Of a DNA stretch of 64,000 nt, positions 10,957 through 22,221 are shown in pieces (positions within the stretch are counted from its first letter, which is position 1; the number at the start of each line of letters is the position of its first letter). The DNA comes from Pseudomonas alcaligenes. Its GTDB lineage: Bacteria > Pseudomonadota > Gammaproteobacteria > Pseudomonadales > Pseudomonadaceae. A model generated the notes under the pieces. It had not been told where the DNA came from. It saw nothing but the letters and a program-made list of their open reading frames with translations, and did no database searches. The position numbers were made by a program, and so were the translations under genes. The DNA is taken from positions 2,693,501 to 2,757,500 of the forward strand of contig NZ_LZEU01000001.1 in NCBI RefSeq assembly GCF_014490745.1. Reading direction: 5' to 3'.

Positions 10957-11505
10957 ATGATCAAATACATTTGGGACGTGGTGCATGGCACCTGGACCCA
11001 GTTGCGCAGCCTGGTGATGGTGTTCAGTCACGGCTTCCGCAAACGCGACACCCTGCAGTACCCGGAAGAACCGGTGTACCTGCCGCCGCGCTACCGCGGT
11101 CGCATCGTGCTGACCCGCGACCCCGACGGCGAAGAGCGCTGCGTAGCCTGCAACCTGTGCGCCGTGGCCTGCCCGGTCGGCTGCATCTCGCTGCAGAAGG
11201 CCGAGACCCCGGACGGCCGCTGGTACCCGGATTTCTTCCGCATCAACTTCTCGCGCTGCATCTTCTGTGGCCTCTGTGAAGAAGCCTGCCCGACCACCGC
11301 GATCCAGCTCACCCCGGACTTCGAGATGGGCGAGTACAAGCGCCAGGATCTGGTGTACGAGAAGGAAGACCTGCTGATCAGCGGCCCGGGCAAGAACCCG
11401 GACTACAACTTCTACCGCGTTGCCGGCATGGCCATTGCCGGCAAGCCGAAAGGCGCCGCGCAGAACGAAGCCGAACCGATCAACGTGAAAAGCCTGCTGC
11501 CCTAA
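10957..11505 (+). CDS. nuoI: NADH-quinone oxidoreductase subunit I (clusters N6a/N6b)
   Basis: Ferredoxin-like subunit passing electrons from NuoG to NuoB. Two complete [4Fe-4S] motifs are visible in the 182 residues: C62, C65, C68, C72 ([11 protein letters not shown]) and C101, C104, C107, C111 ([11 protein letters not shown]), each followed by the usual Pro. An N-terminal amphipathic stretch probably lies on the membrane. It has a good AAGGAG site upstream. Confidence 0.97.
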   Translation: MIKYIWDVVHGTWTQLRSLVMVFSHGFRKRDTLQYPEEPVYLPPRYRGRIVLTRDPDGEERCVACNLCAVACPVGCISLQKAETPDGRWYPDFFRINFSRCIFCGLCEEACPTTAIQLTPDFEMGEYKRQDLVYEKEDLLISGPGKNPDYNFYRVAGMAIAGKPKGAAQNEAEPINVKSLLP

Positions 11506-11514
11506 GGAGAGGAC

Positions 11515-12024
11515 ATGGAATTCGCTTTCTACCTCGCCGCGGGTGTTGCCGTGGCGTCCACTGTACGGGTCATCACCGCGAGCAATCCGGTGCATGCCCT
11601 GCTCTACCTGATCCTCTCGCTGCTGGCCGTGTCGATGACTTTCTTCGCTCTCGGCGCACCCTTTGCCGGTGCCCTGGAGATCATCGTCTACGCCGGCGCC
11701 ATCATGGTGCTGTTCGTCTTCGTGGTGATGATGCTCAACCTCGGCCCGGCTGCTGCCGAGCAGGAGAAGAAATGGCTGACGCCAGGCATCTGGACCGGCC
11801 CGGCGATTCTCGCCGCCCTGCTCCTGGCGCAGCTGCTCTATGTGCTGTTCCAGGCCCCGAGCGGCGCCGCCATCGGCCTGGTCACCGTGGACGCCAAGGC
11901 GGTCGGTATCGCCCTGTTCGGCCCTTACCTGCTGGCCGTCGAGCTGGCCTCGATGCTGCTGCTCGCCGCCCTGGTCGCCGCCTACCACCTGGGCCGCCAC
12001 GAAGCCAAGGAGCCCACCGCATGA
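11515..12024 (+). CDS. nuoJ: NADH-quinone oxidoreductase subunit J
   Basis: Membrane subunit (ND6 homologue), 169 residues with five predicted helices, containing the conserved [16 protein letters not shown] helix that holds the pi-bulge near the quinone-coupling axis. It starts nine bases after nuoI behind AAGGAG and overlaps nuoK by an ATGA junction. Confidence 0.96.
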   Translation: MEFAFYLAAGVAVASTVRVITASNPVHALLYLILSLLAVSMTFFALGAPFAGALEIIVYAGAIMVLFVFVVMMLNLGPAAAEQEKKWLTPGIWTGPAILAALLLAQLLYVLFQAPSGAAIGLVTVDAKAVGIALFGPYLLAVELASMLLLAALVAAYHLGRHEAKEPTA

Positions 12025-12329
12025 ATGCGATTCCCATGGAACACGGCCTGGCCCTGGCCGCCGTGCTGTTCAGCCTGGGCCTGATCGGCCTGATGGTGCG
12101 GCGCAACATTCTGTTCGTGCTGATGAGCCTGGAAGTGATGATGAACGCCACCGCCCTGGCCTTTGTAGTGGCCGGTAGCCGCTGGGTGCAGGCCGACGGG
12201 CAGATCATGTTCATTCTGGTGATCACCCTGGCAGCCGCCGAGGCCAGCATCGGCCTGGCGATCCTGCTGCAGCTGTATCGCCGCTTCCACACCCTCGATG
12301 TCGACGCAGCCAGCGAGATGCGCGGATGA
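12021..12329 (+). CDS. nuoK: NADH-quinone oxidoreductase subunit K
   Basis: ND4L homologue, 102 residues, three membrane helices. The buried glutamates expected for proton transfer are present in helix 2 ([10 protein letters not shown]) and helix 3 (AAAEASIGL). The frame is open upstream from 11772, but ATG 12021 overlaps the nuoJ stop and gives the standard N-terminus [13 protein letters not shown]. It also overlaps nuoL at its 3' end. Confidence 0.97.
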   Translation: MNAIPMEHGLALAAVLFSLGLIGLMVRRNILFVLMSLEVMMNATALAFVVAGSRWVQADGQIMFILVITLAAAEASIGLAILLQLYRRFHTLDVDAASEMRG

Positions 12330-14176
12330 ACCTTCTATTCCTGACTTTCCTCTTCCCGCTGCTCGGCTGGTTTCTCCTGGCCTTCTCCCGCGGGCGTATC
12401 TCGGAGAACCTGGCGGCGCTGATCGGCGTCGGCTCGGTGGGCCTGGCGGCGCTGACCGCCGGCTGGGTGATCCTGCAGTTCAACCTCAATCCGCCGGCCG
12501 GTGGCGTGTTCACCCAGGTGCTGTGGCAGTGGATGAGCGTCGACGGCTTTGCGCCGAGCTTCACCCTGTATCTGGACGGCCTGTCGGTGACCATGCTCGG
12601 CGTGGTCACCGGTGTCGGCTTCCTGATCCACCTGTTCGCCAGCTGGTACATGCGTGGTGAAGAGGGTTACTCGCGCTTCTTCGCCTACACCAACCTGTTC
12701 ATCTTCAGCATGCTGCTGCTGGTACTGGGCGACAACCTGCTGTTCCTCTACTTCGGTTGGGAAGGGGTGGGCCTGTGTTCCTACCTGCTGATCGGCTTCT
12801 ACTTCAAGCACGTGCCCAACGGCAACGCGGCGCTGAAGGCGTTCATCGTCACCCGCATCGGTGACGTGTTCATGGCCATCGGTCTGTTCATCCTGTTCAT
12901 GAACCTGGGCACCCTGAACATCCAGGAACTGGCCGTGCTGGCGCCGCAGAAGTACCTGGCCGGCGACAACTGGCTGTGGATCGCCACCCTGATGCTGCTC
13001 GGCGGCGCGGTCGGCAAGTCCGCCCAGCTGCCGCTGCAGACCTGGCTGGCCGACGCCATGGCCGGCCCGACTCCGGTCTCGGCGCTGATCCACGCGGCGA
13101 CCATGGTCACCGCGGGCGTGTACCTGATCGCCCGTACCCACGGCCTGTTCCTGCTGACCCCGGAGATCCTCGAGCTGGTCGGCATCGTCGGCGGCGTGAC
13201 CCTGGTACTGGCCGGCTTCGCCGCCCTGGTGCAGACCGACATCAAGCGCATCCTCGCCTACTCGACCATGAGCCAGATCGGCTACATGTTCCTCGCCCTC
13301 GGCGTGCAGGCCTGGGATGCGGCGATCTTCCACCTGATGACCCACGCCTTCTTCAAGGCCCTGCTGTTCCTTGCCTCCGGTGCGGTGATCAATGCCTGCC
13401 ACCACGAGCAGAACATCTTCAAGATGGGCGGGCTGTGGAAGAAACTGCCGCTGGCCTACGCGAGCTTCATCGTTGGTGGTGCCGCCCTGGCCGCTCTGCC
13501 GCTGGTCACCGCCGGCTTCTACTCGAAGGACGAGATCCTCTGGGAAGCCTTCGCCAGTGGTCATAGCGAGCTGCTCTACGCAGGCCTGGCCGGTGCCTTC
13601 CTGACCTCGATCTACACCTTCCGCCTGATCTTCATCGCCTTCCACGGCGAGCAGAAGACCGAGGCCCATGCCGGTCATGGCGTGGCCCACTGGCTGCCGC
13701 TGTCGGTGCTGATCGTGCTGTCGACCTTCATCGGCGCACTGATCACCCCGCCGCTGCACGGCGTACTGCCGCAGAGCATCGGCCATGCCGGCGGCGAAGC
13801 GCAGCACAGCCTGGAGATCGCCTCGGGCGCCATCGCCCTGGCCGGTATCCTGCTGTCCGCCCTGCTGTTCCTCGGCAAGCGCAGCTTCGCCACCGCGGTG
13901 GCGCAGAGCGCCCCGGGTCGCTTCCTGTCGGCCTGGTGGTTCGCCGCCTGGGGCTTCGACTGGCTCTACGACCTGCTGTTCGTCAAACCGTACCTGCTGA
14001 TCTGCCGCCTGCTCGGCCGCGACCCGATCGACCAGAGCATCGGCCTGGTGCCGCGTCTGGCCCGCGGCGGCAATGGTCTGCTGGCTCGCGCCCAGACCGG
14101 CCAGGTGCGCTGGTACGCCACTTCGATTGCCGGGGGTGCCGTGCTGGTGCTCGCCGTCCTCCTTTTTCTGAGTTAA
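12326..14176 (+). CDS. nuoL: NADH-quinone oxidoreductase subunit L
   Basis: Distal antiporter-like proton-pumping subunit (ND5 homologue), 616 residues. It shows the conserved [19 protein letters not shown] helix with the key glutamate, the broken helix region around [16 protein letters not shown] with lysine/histidine proton carriers, and a long C-terminal segment for the lateral helix. The start overlaps the nuoK stop (ATGA); nuoM follows after 13 bases behind AAGGAAA. Confidence 0.97.
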   Translation: MNLLFLTFLFPLLGWFLLAFSRGRISENLAALIGVGSVGLAALTAGWVILQFNLNPPAGGVFTQVLWQWMSVDGFAPSFTLYLDGLSVTMLGVVTGVGFLIHLFASWYMRGEEGYSRFFAYTNLFIFSMLLLVLGDNLLFLYFGWEGVGLCSYLLIGFYFKHVPNGNAALKAFIVTRIGDVFMAIGLFILFMNLGTLNIQELAVLAPQKYLAGDNWLWIATLMLLGGAVGKSAQLPLQTWLADAMAGPTPVSALIHAATMVTAGVYLIARTHGLFLLTPEILELVGIVGGVTLVLAGFAALVQTDIKRILAYSTMSQIGYMFLALGVQAWDAAIFHLMTHAFFKALLFLASGAVINACHHEQNIFKMGGLWKKLPLAYASFIVGGAALAALPLVTAGFYSKDEILWEAFASGHSELLYAGLAGAFLTSIYTFRLIFIAFHGEQKTEAHAGHGVAHWLPLSVLIVLSTFIGALITPPLHGVLPQSIGHAGGEAQHSLEIASGAIALAGILLSALLFLGKRSFATAVAQSAPGRFLSAWWFAAWGFDWLYDLLFVKPYLLICRLLGRDPIDQSIGLVPRLARGGNGLLARAQTGQVRWYATSIAGGAVLVLAVLLFLS

Positions 14177-14189
14177 GGAAAACAGCCTG

Positions 14190-15719
14190 ATGATTCTCCC
14201 CTGGCTAATCCTGATTCCCTTCATCGGCGGCCTGCTGTGCTGGCAGGGCGAGCGCTTCGGCAATACCCTGCCGCGCTGGATCGCCCTGCTGACCATGGGC
14301 CTGCTGTTTGGCCTCGGCCTGTGGCTGTGGGCCACAGCCGACTTCAGCCTGGCCCCGGCGCCAGGCGCCGACCCGGTATGGGCGGCCGAGTTCAAGGTGC
14401 AGTGGATCGAGCGTCTCGGTATCAGCATTCACCTCGGCCTCGACGGCCTGTCGGTGCTGATGATCTGCCTTACCGGCCTGCTCGGCGTGCTGTCCGTGCT
14501 GTGCTCGTGGAACGAGATCCAGAACCGCGTCGGCTTCTTCCACCTTAACCTGATGTGGATCCTCGGCGGCGTGGTCGGCGTGTTCCTCGCCATCGACCTG
14601 TTCCTGTTCTTCTTCTTCTGGGAAATGATGCTGGTGCCGATGTACTTCCTCATCGCGCTCTGGGGTCATAGCGGCAGCAAGGGTCACTCGCGGATCAACG
14701 CGGCCACCAAGTTCTTCATCTTCACCCAGGCCAGCGGCCTGATCATGCTGGTGGCGATCCTCGCCCTGGTGCTGGTCAACTACAACGCCAGCGGCGTGCT
14801 GACCTTCAACTACGCCGACCTGCTGAAAACCCAGCTGCCGGCCGGCACCGAGTACCTGCTGATGCTCGGCTTCTTCGCCGCCTTCGCGGTGAAGTTCCCG
14901 GTGGTGCCGGTGCACTCCTGGCTGCCGGACGCCCACGCCCAGGCGCCGACCGCCGGCTCCGTGGATCTGGCCGGCATCCTGCTGAAGACCGCCGCCTACG
15001 GCCTGATGCGCTTCGCCCTGCCGCTGTTCCCCAATGCCTCGGCCGAGTTCGCGCCGATCGCCCAGTGGCTGGGCGTGTTCGCCATCGCCTACGGTGCCTT
15101 CCTGTCGTTCGCGCAGACCGACATCAAGCGCCTGGTGGCCTACTCCAGCGTCTCGCACATGGGCTTCGTGCTGATCGCCATCTACTCCGGCAGCCAGGTC
15201 GCCCTGCAGGGCGCCGTGGTGCAGATGATGGCCCACGGCCTGTCCGCAGCCGCCCTGTTCATCCTCTGCGGCCAGCTCTACGAGCGCCTGCACACCCGCG
15301 ACATGCGCGAGATGGGCGGCATCTGGGCACGCATGCCGTGGCTGCCGGCAGTGAGCCTGTTCTTCGCCGCCGCCGCGCTGGGCCTGCCGGGTACCGGCAA
15401 CTTCGTCGGCGAGTTCCTGATCCTGATCGGCAGCTTCCCCACCGCCCCCTGGGTGATCGTCCTGGCTGCCACCGGCCTGGTGTTCGGCTCGGTCTATTCG
15501 CTGGCGATGATCCATCGCGCCTACTTCGGCCCGGCCAAGTCGGACGAGCCGCTGCAGGGCCTCAAGTCCCGCGAGCTGTACATGGTGCTCGGCCTGGCCG
15601 TGCTGCTGATCCTGCTCGGTGTCTACCCGCAGCCGGTGCTCGACACCTCGGCCGCCAGCATGCACGGCGTGCAGCAATGGCTGGGTAGCGCCCTCAATCA
15701 ACTCGTTTCGGCCCGGTAA
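14190..15719 (+). CDS. nuoM: NADH-quinone oxidoreductase subunit M
   Basis: Second antiporter-like pump subunit (ND4 homologue), 509 residues with about 14 helices. Characteristic segments are [20 protein letters not shown] with the conserved glutamate, and [19 protein letters not shown]. It lies between nuoL and nuoN, eight bases before the latter. Confidence 0.97.
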   Translation: MILPWLILIPFIGGLLCWQGERFGNTLPRWIALLTMGLLFGLGLWLWATADFSLAPAPGADPVWAAEFKVQWIERLGISIHLGLDGLSVLMICLTGLLGVLSVLCSWNEIQNRVGFFHLNLMWILGGVVGVFLAIDLFLFFFFWEMMLVPMYFLIALWGHSGSKGHSRINAATKFFIFTQASGLIMLVAILALVLVNYNASGVLTFNYADLLKTQLPAGTEYLLMLGFFAAFAVKFPVVPVHSWLPDAHAQAPTAGSVDLAGILLKTAAYGLMRFALPLFPNASAEFAPIAQWLGVFAIAYGAFLSFAQTDIKRLVAYSSVSHMGFVLIAIYSGSQVALQGAVVQMMAHGLSAAALFILCGQLYERLHTRDMREMGGIWARMPWLPAVSLFFAAAALGLPGTGNFVGEFLILIGSFPTAPWVIVLAATGLVFGSVYSLAMIHRAYFGPAKSDEPLQGLKSRELYMVLGLAVLLILLGVYPQPVLDTSAASMHGVQQWLGSALNQLVSAR

Positions 15720-15727
15720 GTAGTGCT

Positions 15728-17203
15728 ATGGAACTGACGACTCAACACTTCATCGCCCTGCTGCCCCTGCTGATCACCAGCGCCACCATCGTGGTGGTGA
15801 TGCTGGCGATCGCCTGGAAGCGCCACCACTCCTGGACGTTCGGCCTGTCGGTGCTCGGCCTCAACCTGGCTCTGCTGTCGGTGATCCCGGCCCTCAAGGC
15901 CACGCCCATCGCAGTGACCCCGCTGCTGCTGGTGGACAACTTCGCCTGCTACTACATGGCACTGGTGCTGGCCGCCACCCTGGCCTGCGTGACGCTGATC
16001 CACGCCTACCTGGGCGGCGATTCCGGCAAGGGCTACCCGGGCAACCGCGAAGAGCTGTACCTGCTGATGCTGCTGTCCGCTGCCGGTGGTCTGGTGCTGG
16101 TCAGCGCCCAGCATCTGGCCGGCCTGTTCATCGGCCTGGAACTGCTGTCGGTACCGACCTACGGCATGATCGCCTACGCCTTCTTCAACAAGCGTTCGCT
16201 GGAAGCCGGCATCAAGTACATGGTGCTATCCGCCGCCGGTAGCGCCTTCCTGCTGTTCGGCATGGCCCTGCTCTACGCCGAGTCCGGCAGCCTGAGCTTC
16301 GCCGGTATCGGCGCCAAGCTGGCCGCCGACGGCCTGCCAAGCCTGATCGCCCAGGTCGGCATCGGCATGATGCTGATCGGCCTGGCCTTCAAGCTGTCGC
16401 TGGTGCCTTTCCACCTGTGGACGCCGGACGTCTACGAGGGTGCGCCGGCGCCGGTGGCCGCGTTCCTGGCTACCGCCAGCAAGGTGGCGGTGTTTGCCGT
16501 GCTGCTGCGCCTGTACCAGATCGCTCCGGTCACCAGCGGTGGCTGGCTGAACGAGCTGCTGACCGTGATCGCCATTGCCTCGATCCTGTTCGGCAACCTG
16601 CTGGCCCTGCTGCAGAGCAACCTCAAGCGGCTGCTCGGCTACTCGTCGATCGCCCACTTCGGCTACCTGCTGGTCGCACTGATCGCCAGCAAGGGCCTGG
16701 CCGTGGAAGCGGTCGGCGTGTATCTGGCCACCTACGTGCTGACCAGCCTGGGCGCCTTCGGTGTGATCACCCTGATGTCGACGCCCTACAGCGGCCGCGA
16801 TGCCGATGCCCTGTACGAGTACCGCGGCCTGTTCTGGCGCCGCCCGTACCTGACCGCCGTGCTGACCGTGATGATGCTGTCGCTGGCCGGCATCCCGCTG
16901 ACCGCCGGCTTCATCGGCAAGTTCTACGTGGTCGCCGCCGGCGTGCAGGCGCAGCTGTGGTGGCTGCTCGGCGCGCTGATCCTGGGCAGCGCCATCGGCG
17001 TGTTCTACTACCTGCGGGTGATGGTCACCCTGTTCCTGGTGGAACCGAACCTGCGCCGCCACGATGCCGAAATGCACTGGGCCCAACGCGCCGGCGGCAT
17101 CATGCTGCTGTTCGTTGCCCTGCTCGCCTTCTTCCTCGGCGTCTATCCGCAGCCGCTGCTGGAACTGGTGCAGCAGGCCGGCCTGGTGGCAATTGCCCAC
17201 TAA
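15728..17203 (+). CDS. nuoN: NADH-quinone oxidoreductase subunit N
   Basis: Third antiporter-like subunit (ND2 homologue), 491 residues, last gene of the operon. The lysine/glutamate pump residues are carried in segments such as LFIGLELLSVPTYGMIAYAF and FKLSLVPFHLWTPDVYEGAP. A strong hairpin with A- and T-tracts on either side follows and stops transcription towards the convergent chemoreceptor gene. Confidence 0.97.
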   Translation: MELTTQHFIALLPLLITSATIVVVMLAIAWKRHHSWTFGLSVLGLNLALLSVIPALKATPIAVTPLLLVDNFACYYMALVLAATLACVTLIHAYLGGDSGKGYPGNREELYLLMLLSAAGGLVLVSAQHLAGLFIGLELLSVPTYGMIAYAFFNKRSLEAGIKYMVLSAAGSAFLLFGMALLYAESGSLSFAGIGAKLAADGLPSLIAQVGIGMMLIGLAFKLSLVPFHLWTPDVYEGAPAPVAAFLATASKVAVFAVLLRLYQIAPVTSGGWLNELLTVIAIASILFGNLLALLQSNLKRLLGYSSIAHFGYLLVALIASKGLAVEAVGVYLATYVLTSLGAFGVITLMSTPYSGRDADALYEYRGLFWRRPYLTAVLTVMMLSLAGIPLTAGFIGKFYVVAAGVQAQLWWLLGALILGSAIGVFYYLRVMVTLFLVEPNLRRHDAEMHWAQRAGGIMLLFVALLAFFLGVYPQPLLELVQQAGLVAIAH

Positions 17204-17214
17204 GCCAGCAGGCA

Positions 17215-17245
17215 ATAAAAAACCCGGCCCAGGCCGGGTTTTTTA
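17215..17245. terminator. Bidirectional terminator between nuoN and ctpM
   Basis: AAAAAACCCGGC-CCAG-GCCGGGTTTTTT: perfect stem, A-tract on one side and T-tract on the other, so it works for both converging transcripts. Confidence 0.93.
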
Positions 17246-17281
17246 TTGTCAGGCGCCAGGCGCCTTCTCCGTCCTGCCTGC

Positions 17282-18964
17282 TCAGATACGGAACTGCCGC
17301 ACCAACGCCCCCAGCTGCTCGCCAAGGCGCGCCAGATTGCGCGAAGTCTCGGCACCATGGCGAGTCTCGTCGGCCACGCTCTCCACCGCCACGGCGATCT
17401 GATGCACGCTGCGGTTGATCTCCTCGGCCACTGCCGTCTGCTCCTCGGCCGCGCTGGCGATCTGCGCGTTCATCGCGTTGATGGTGCCGATCAGCCCGGC
17501 GATGGCATCCAGCGAGGCGCCGGCCTGATTGGCCTGCTCGCTGGAGGCATCGCCCGCCTCGCTGGAGCGACGCATGGCGGTGACTGCGCCCTGAGTACCC
17601 TGCTGCAGGCGATCGATCATGCCCTGGATTTCCTGGGTGCTCTGCTGGGTTCGGCTGGCCAGCGCGCGCACCTCGTCGGCCACTACGGCAAACCCACGCC
17701 CGGCCTCGCCGGCACGGGCCGCCTCGATAGCGGCGTTAAGCGCGAGCAGATTGGTCTGCTCGGCGATGGAGCGGATCACGTCGAGCACGCTGACGATGGA
17801 CTGCACGTCCTGCTGCAGGCTATCGAGGGACTGGCCGCTGCTGCGGATATCGCCGACCAGCGCATGAATGCGCTGGATGCTGCCATCCACCACCTGCTTG
17901 GCCGCCTGGCCTTCTTGATCGGTCTGCTGCGCGGCCTCGGCCGCGCCCTGGGCGCTCTTGGCCACCTCATGGGCAGCAGCGGACATCTCGTTGATCGCCG
18001 TGGCCACCTGGTCGGTTTCATGGCGCTGGCGCTCCATGGCCTGCTCCGAACGCTGAGCCTGGGCCGCCACCTCGCCAACCAGGGAGGTCAGCTGGGTAGT
18101 CAGCTCGGCAATCTGCCGCACCAGGCCATGCACCTTCTCGACGAAGCGGTTGAACGAGCCAGCCAGCTGGCCCAGTTCATCCTCGCTGGTCACCTGCAGG
18201 CGCCGGGTCAGGTCGCCCTCGCCGGCGGCGATGTCGTCGAGATTGTCCTTGATCCGCTGCAGCGGGCGCAGGAAGGCATTGCTCAGGGCCAGGCCGGCGA
18301 TGCCGAAGATCACCAGCATCACCGCCGCCACCACCAGGATGCTGGTGATGATGGTGCTGATGCGCTGGTCGATCGCCGCCTGCACCTCGGCCACCTGGGC
18401 CTCGATGCCATCCAGGTTGACCGCCGTGCCCAGGGCCATGTCCCACTTCGGCAGGTAGTAGCTGTAGGCCAGCTTGGGCACCAGGACGCTTTCGTTGCTC
18501 GGCAGCGGCGAGCTGTACTGCACGTAGTTGGAGCCGTCCTTGGCCACCCGTACCAGCTCGCGGTTGACGTAGACGCCATTGGGATCCTTGCGCTCGGCCA
18601 GGCTCTTGCCCACATCCACCGGGCTGTCGCCGCGGAACAGGCGCACTACGTTGGAATCGTGGCCGAAGAAGTAGCCGTCCTTGCCGTACTTGATCTTCGA
18701 CAGGATGGCGATGGCCTGCTCGCGGCTGGCACTGTCGCCATCGCTGGCGGCGTCGTACAGCGCCTGCACCGAGCCCAGACCGATCTGCATGAAGTTCTGC
18801 AGCTCCTGGCGGCTTTCCTGCAGCAGGCGCTCGCGGGTTTCCTTGACCTCGCCCTCGGCCAGGCCGAGCAGCACCTTGGCCGCAGCGCCACTGAGCACCA
18901 GGGCAAAGAGAATCACGGGCAGCAGAGCCAAGAGCAGCACTTTGGTTTTTAGAGTCAGGCGCAT
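17282..18964 (-). CDS. ctpM: Methyl-accepting chemotaxis protein, single-Cache type (malate receptor CtpM-like)
   Basis: Inner-membrane chemoreceptor that signals through CheA/CheW. Order of parts in the 560-residue product: TM1 (about 8-28), a periplasmic sCache_2 sensor (about 30-190, including [13 protein letters not shown]), TM2, HAMP, and a methylated cytoplasmic coiled coil with the hairpin tip [19 protein letters not shown]. The frame is open to 19027, but ATG 18964 begins the typical basic-hydrophobic N-terminus. Length, sensor type and position beside nuoN match, from memory, P. aeruginosa PA2652 (CtpM, malate); ligand specificity is therefore inferred. It is divergent from the next receptor gene, with a FliA-like promoter. 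Confidence 0.85.
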   Translation of the reverse strand: MRLTLKTKVLLLALLPVILFALVLSGAAAKVLLGLAEGEVKETRERLLQESRQELQNFMQIGLGSVQALYDAASDGDSASREQAIAILSKIKYGKDGYFFGHDSNVVRLFRGDSPVDVGKSLAERKDPNGVYVNRELVRVAKDGSNYVQYSSPLPSNESVLVPKLAYSYYLPKWDMALGTAVNLDGIEAQVAEVQAAIDQRISTIITSILVVAAVMLVIFGIAGLALSNAFLRPLQRIKDNLDDIAAGEGDLTRRLQVTSEDELGQLAGSFNRFVEKVHGLVRQIAELTTQLTSLVGEVAAQAQRSEQAMERQRHETDQVATAINEMSAAAHEVAKSAQGAAEAAQQTDQEGQAAKQVVDGSIQRIHALVGDIRSSGQSLDSLQQDVQSIVSVLDVIRSIAEQTNLLALNAAIEAARAGEAGRGFAVVADEVRALASRTQQSTQEIQGMIDRLQQGTQGAVTAMRRSSEAGDASSEQANQAGASLDAIAGLIGTINAMNAQIASAAEEQTAVAEEINRSVHQIAVAVESVADETRHGAETSRNLARLGEQLGALVRQFRI

Positions 18965-19007
18965 TGCAGTTCTCTCAGGTCGATCGGGAAGGAATGGGGC
19001 TATCGCT

Positions 19008-19035
19008 ATATCGACCGCCCCTCTCAAGAGCTTAA
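19008..19035 (-). promoter_or_regulatory. FliA (sigma28)-like promoter of ctpM
   Basis: Read on the minus strand: TTAAGCTC, 12 bases, GTCGATAT. It resembles the flagellar sigma28 consensus (TAAAGTTT / GCCGATAA), and the spacing equals that of the divergent candidate at 19198. Confidence 0.5.
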
Positions 19036-19197
19036 GCGACCACCCGCTCCTCAGACTGTAGCGACATTGCCGTGCCAGCCGCCGTCATCCTGGAGAATCT
19101 TGTGCGGAATCCTGAGCGGAACGTGCATAATTCTTGCCTGTGAATTCGGCAGCCCCATCCCACACTCAAGTAGTGGTCTATTTCGGTACCTGGCGCA

Positions 19198-19225
19198 TCA
19201 AGTTTCAACCATCGCGCACCGATAT
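19198..19225 (+). promoter_or_regulatory. FliA (sigma28)-like promoter of tlpQ
   Basis: TCAAGTTT, 12 bases, ACCGATAT; 7 of 8 bases match at -35 and the CCGATA core is intact. It would start transcription about 27 bases before ATG 19260. Confidence 0.6.
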
Positions 19226-19259
19226 AGCACTAGTAGTCTGACGATAAGGATCCTCCCGT

Positions 19260-21404
19260 ATGTTGTCCGCACGCCTGTCCATCCAGTGGAAGATCACTCT
19301 TCTCGCCGGCCTCTGCCTGATTGCCATCGTCACCCTGCTGGTCGGCGCCTCGCTGTACCAGTCGCAGCACAGCGCCAAGCTGGTGAAACACTCCAGCTCG
19401 GCCATGCTGGAGGAGTCCGCGCGACTGCGTATGGGCGCCCGCGGCGAGCTGCAAGGCATCCGCATCCAACGCTACTTCATGGATGCCTACCAGTATGGCA
19501 AGGGCTTCTCGCGCCAGGTGCTGTTCACCAAGGATCAGGCCGAGAAGCGCTTTCTCGACGCCTTCGACCTGCGTGAAGATCTGACCCGCCAGGTGCGCAC
19601 GGCACTTGAAGCCAACACCACTCTGCTTGGCCTGTATGTGGTGTTCGAACCCAACGCCCTGGACGGCAAGGACGAACTGTTTACCGGCCAGGCCGAATTG
19701 GGCAGCAACGATAAGGGCCGCTTCTCGCTGTACTGGTCGCAAAGCACCCCTGGCCAGCTCGAATCCGAATCGATGAATGAGGATCAGCTCGCCGACACCA
19801 CTGCCGGCCCCAGCGGCACCCCGTACAACGCCTGGTACACCTGCCCACACAGCACCGGCAAGGCCTGCGTGCTCGACCCTTACTTCGACGAGGTGGACGG
19901 CAAGCAGACCCTGATGACCAGCATTGCCTTCCCCCTGGAACAGAACGGCAAGATCATCGGTGTGCTCGGCCTGGATATCAGCCTGGCCAACCTGCAGCAG
20001 CTCAGCCAGAGCGCCAGCCAGGAGCTGTACGACGGCCAGGGCCACGTCAGCATCATCAGCCCTGCCGGTCTGCTGGCCGGCCACAGTCGCGACCCCGGCA
20101 TGCTGGCCAAGCCGGCGATCCAGGCCTATCCGGATCACAGCCAGGAGCTGATGGGCCTGATCGGCTCGGGCAAACCGCAGTACCTCGAACACAAGGATAT
20201 GCTGCGGGTGCTCGAACCCCTGCTGCCGATTCCGGAGTCCAAGCCTTGGGCCGTGCTGCTGGAAGTACCGAAGAAGACCCTGCTCGGCCCGGCGCTGAAA
20301 CTGGAACAACAACTGGATGCGCAGCGCACCGACAGCACCCTGGTCAGCCTGCTGCTGGCATTGATCGCCATCCTCGCTGGCGGCTTGCTGATGTGGCTGA
20401 CCGCCCGCGGCGTGACCCGGCCGATCCTCGACGTGGCCAACATGCTGCAGAACATCGCCAGCGGCGAAGGCGACCTGACCCGTCGCCTGGAATACAGCAA
20501 GCAGGATGAGCTCGGCGCCCTCGCCGGCTGGTTCAACCGCTTCCTCGACAAGCTGCAACCGATCATCGCCGACGTCAAACGCACGGTGCAGGATGCCCGC
20601 AGCACGGCCGATCAGTCTTCCGCCATCGCCAGCCAGACCAGCGCCGGCATGCAGCAGCAGTTCCGCGAAGTCGACCAGGTCGCCACCGCCTCCCAGGAAA
20701 TGAGCGCCACCGCCCATGACGTGGCCAACAGCGCGGCCCAGGCCGCCGATGCCGCCCGTGGCGCCGATGCGGCCACCCGCGAAGGCCTGGCCCTGATCGA
20801 CCGCACCACCCTGTCCATCGAGCAGCTGGCCGGCGAACTGAGCGCCGCCATGCAGGAAGTCGAAGGCCTGGCCAGCAGCAGCGAGCAGATCGGTTCGGTG
20901 CTGGAAGTGATCCGCGCCATTGCCGAACAGACCAACTTGCTGGCCCTCAACGCCGCCATCGAGGCCGCCCGCGCGGGGGAAGCCGGGCGTGGCTTCGCCG
21001 TGGTCGCCGACGAAGTGCGCAACCTGGCCAAGCGCACCCAGGACTCGGTCGAGGAAATCCGCCAGGTGATCGAAGGCCTGCAGCACGGCACCCGCGAAGT
21101 GGTCGGCTCCATGCACAGCAGCCACAAGCAGGCCCAGGGCAGCGTCGAGCAGGTCGAACAGGCCGTCACGGCCCTGCGCCGCATCGGCGAGGCAGTCACC
21201 GTGATCAGCGACATGAACCTGCAGATCGCCAGCGCTGCCGAGGAACAGAGTGCGGTGGCCGAGGAGATCAACCGCAACGTGGCGAGCATCCGCGACGTGA
21301 CCGAGACCCTCGCCGGCCAGGCCGACGAGTCGGCGCGGGTCAGCCAGTCGCTGAACAGCCTGGCCAACCACCAACAGGGCCTGATGGATCAGTTCCGCGT
21401 CTGA
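19260..21404 (+). CDS. tlpQ: Methyl-accepting chemotaxis protein, double-Cache type (TlpQ-like)
   Basis: Chemoreceptor of 714 residues: TM1 (about 12-33), a large periplasmic dCache sensor (about 34-355), TM2 (about 358-382), HAMP, and the conserved signalling hairpin around [19 protein letters not shown]. There is no C-terminal CheR-binding pentapeptide. Length and position match, from memory, P. aeruginosa PA2654 (TlpQ, histamine/polyamine receptor), so amine chemotaxis is the likely but inferred role. It has the AAGGATCC ribosome site just before ATG 19260. It pairs with the oppositely transcribed sCache receptor; the shared 295-base gap holds both promoters. Confidence 0.87.
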   Translation: MLSARLSIQWKITLLAGLCLIAIVTLLVGASLYQSQHSAKLVKHSSSAMLEESARLRMGARGELQGIRIQRYFMDAYQYGKGFSRQVLFTKDQAEKRFLDAFDLREDLTRQVRTALEANTTLLGLYVVFEPNALDGKDELFTGQAELGSNDKGRFSLYWSQSTPGQLESESMNEDQLADTTAGPSGTPYNAWYTCPHSTGKACVLDPYFDEVDGKQTLMTSIAFPLEQNGKIIGVLGLDISLANLQQLSQSASQELYDGQGHVSIISPAGLLAGHSRDPGMLAKPAIQAYPDHSQELMGLIGSGKPQYLEHKDMLRVLEPLLPIPESKPWAVLLEVPKKTLLGPALKLEQQLDAQRTDSTLVSLLLALIAILAGGLLMWLTARGVTRPILDVANMLQNIASGEGDLTRRLEYSKQDELGALAGWFNRFLDKLQPIIADVKRTVQDARSTADQSSAIASQTSAGMQQQFREVDQVATASQEMSATAHDVANSAAQAADAARGADAATREGLALIDRTTLSIEQLAGELSAAMQEVEGLASSSEQIGSVLEVIRAIAEQTNLLALNAAIEAARAGEAGRGFAVVADEVRNLAKRTQDSVEEIRQVIEGLQHGTREVVGSMHSSHKQAQGSVEQVEQAVTALRRIGEAVTVISDMNLQIASAAEEQSAVAEEINRNVASIRDVTETLAGQADESARVSQSLNSLANHQQGLMDQFRV

Positions 21405-21410
21405 GTACGA

Positions 21411-21435
21411 CAGCCTGGCACCCCGCGCCAGGCTG
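21411..21435 (+). terminator. Probable terminator of tlpQ
   Basis: 9-bp stem CAGCCTGGC / GCCAGGCTG with a 7-base loop, starting six bases after the stop; the trailing sequence ACGCCTTTCG is only weakly T-rich. Confidence 0.55.
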
Positions 21436-21529
21436 ACGCCTTTCGTCCGCCCGCCTGACGCAACAGTCCTTGCCCCGGCCTAGAGCGCTCCGTTAGCCTC
21501 TGCGCAGATTTCCCCAACGAGAATTTGCC

Positions 21530-22126
21530 ATGCTCAATATTGTCCTGGTCGCCGGCTCCAGCCGCCGCGACAGCCAATCGGCCAAGGTCGGCCGCTTCCT
21601 TCGCCAGCGCCTGATCGAACTGGGCCTGACCAACGCTGCACAGAGCAGCCTGCTCGACCTGGGTCAGGCTCCGCTGCCGCTCTGGCCCAGCGACGACAAG
21701 GGCCCCTGGGCCGAGTATCAGCAACAGCTGTTGAACGCCGATGCTCTGGTGGTGATCGCGCCGGAATGGAATGGTATGGCGGCACCGGCGATCAAGAACT
21801 TCTTCCTCTATGCCAGCAAGTTCGAGCTGGCGCACAAGCCGGCCCTGCTGGTCAGCGTGTCCTCCGGCATCGGCGGTGCCTACCCGATCAGCGAGCTGCG
21901 CGCTTCCGGCTACAAGAACTGCCGCCTGAACTACCTGCCCGAGCACCTCATCGTGCGCCATGTGGAAGGCGTGCTGAACGATGGCCCGGCGGCTGGCGAA
22001 GACGACCAGCGCATCCGCAGCCGGGTCGACTATGCCCTGGACATCCTCGGCAAGTACGGCGTCGCGCTGAAGCCGGTACGCGAGTCGATCGACCTGAATA
22101 TCGCCGCCTTCACTAACGGCATGTGA
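21530..22126 (+). CDS. NAD(P)H-dependent FMN reductase family protein
   Basis: Cytoplasmic flavoprotein of the flavodoxin-like FMN_red family, 198 residues. It keeps the N-terminal phosphate-binding loop after beta-strand 1 (VLVAGSSRRDSQS) and the flavin loop motif APEWNGMAAPAIKNFF. Family members reduce free FMN, quinones, azo compounds or chromate with NAD(P)H; the substrate cannot be read from sequence. It has its own terminator and is separated from tlpQ by 125 bases, so it is probably a single-gene unit. Confidence 0.85.
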   Translation: MLNIVLVAGSSRRDSQSAKVGRFLRQRLIELGLTNAAQSSLLDLGQAPLPLWPSDDKGPWAEYQQQLLNADALVVIAPEWNGMAAPAIKNFFLYASKFELAHKPALLVSVSSGIGGAYPISELRASGYKNCRLNYLPEHLIVRHVEGVLNDGPAAGEDDQRIRSRVDYALDILGKYGVALKPVRESIDLNIAAFTNGM

Positions 22127-22141
22127 GTATTCACCAGGCAT

Positions 22142-22171
22142 GAAAAAGCCCGGCTCATGCCGGGCTTTTTC
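22142..22171. terminator. Bidirectional terminator between the FMN reductase gene and ppiD
   Basis: 13-bp perfect stem GAAAAAGCCCGGC / GCCGGGCTTTTTC with a TCAT loop; the A/T flanks serve both converging genes. Confidence 0.93.
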
Positions 22172-22221
22172 ATGCCTGCGATTCTGCTGCAGGGCGCCAC
22201 GCGGACGCCCTGCCATCTCAC

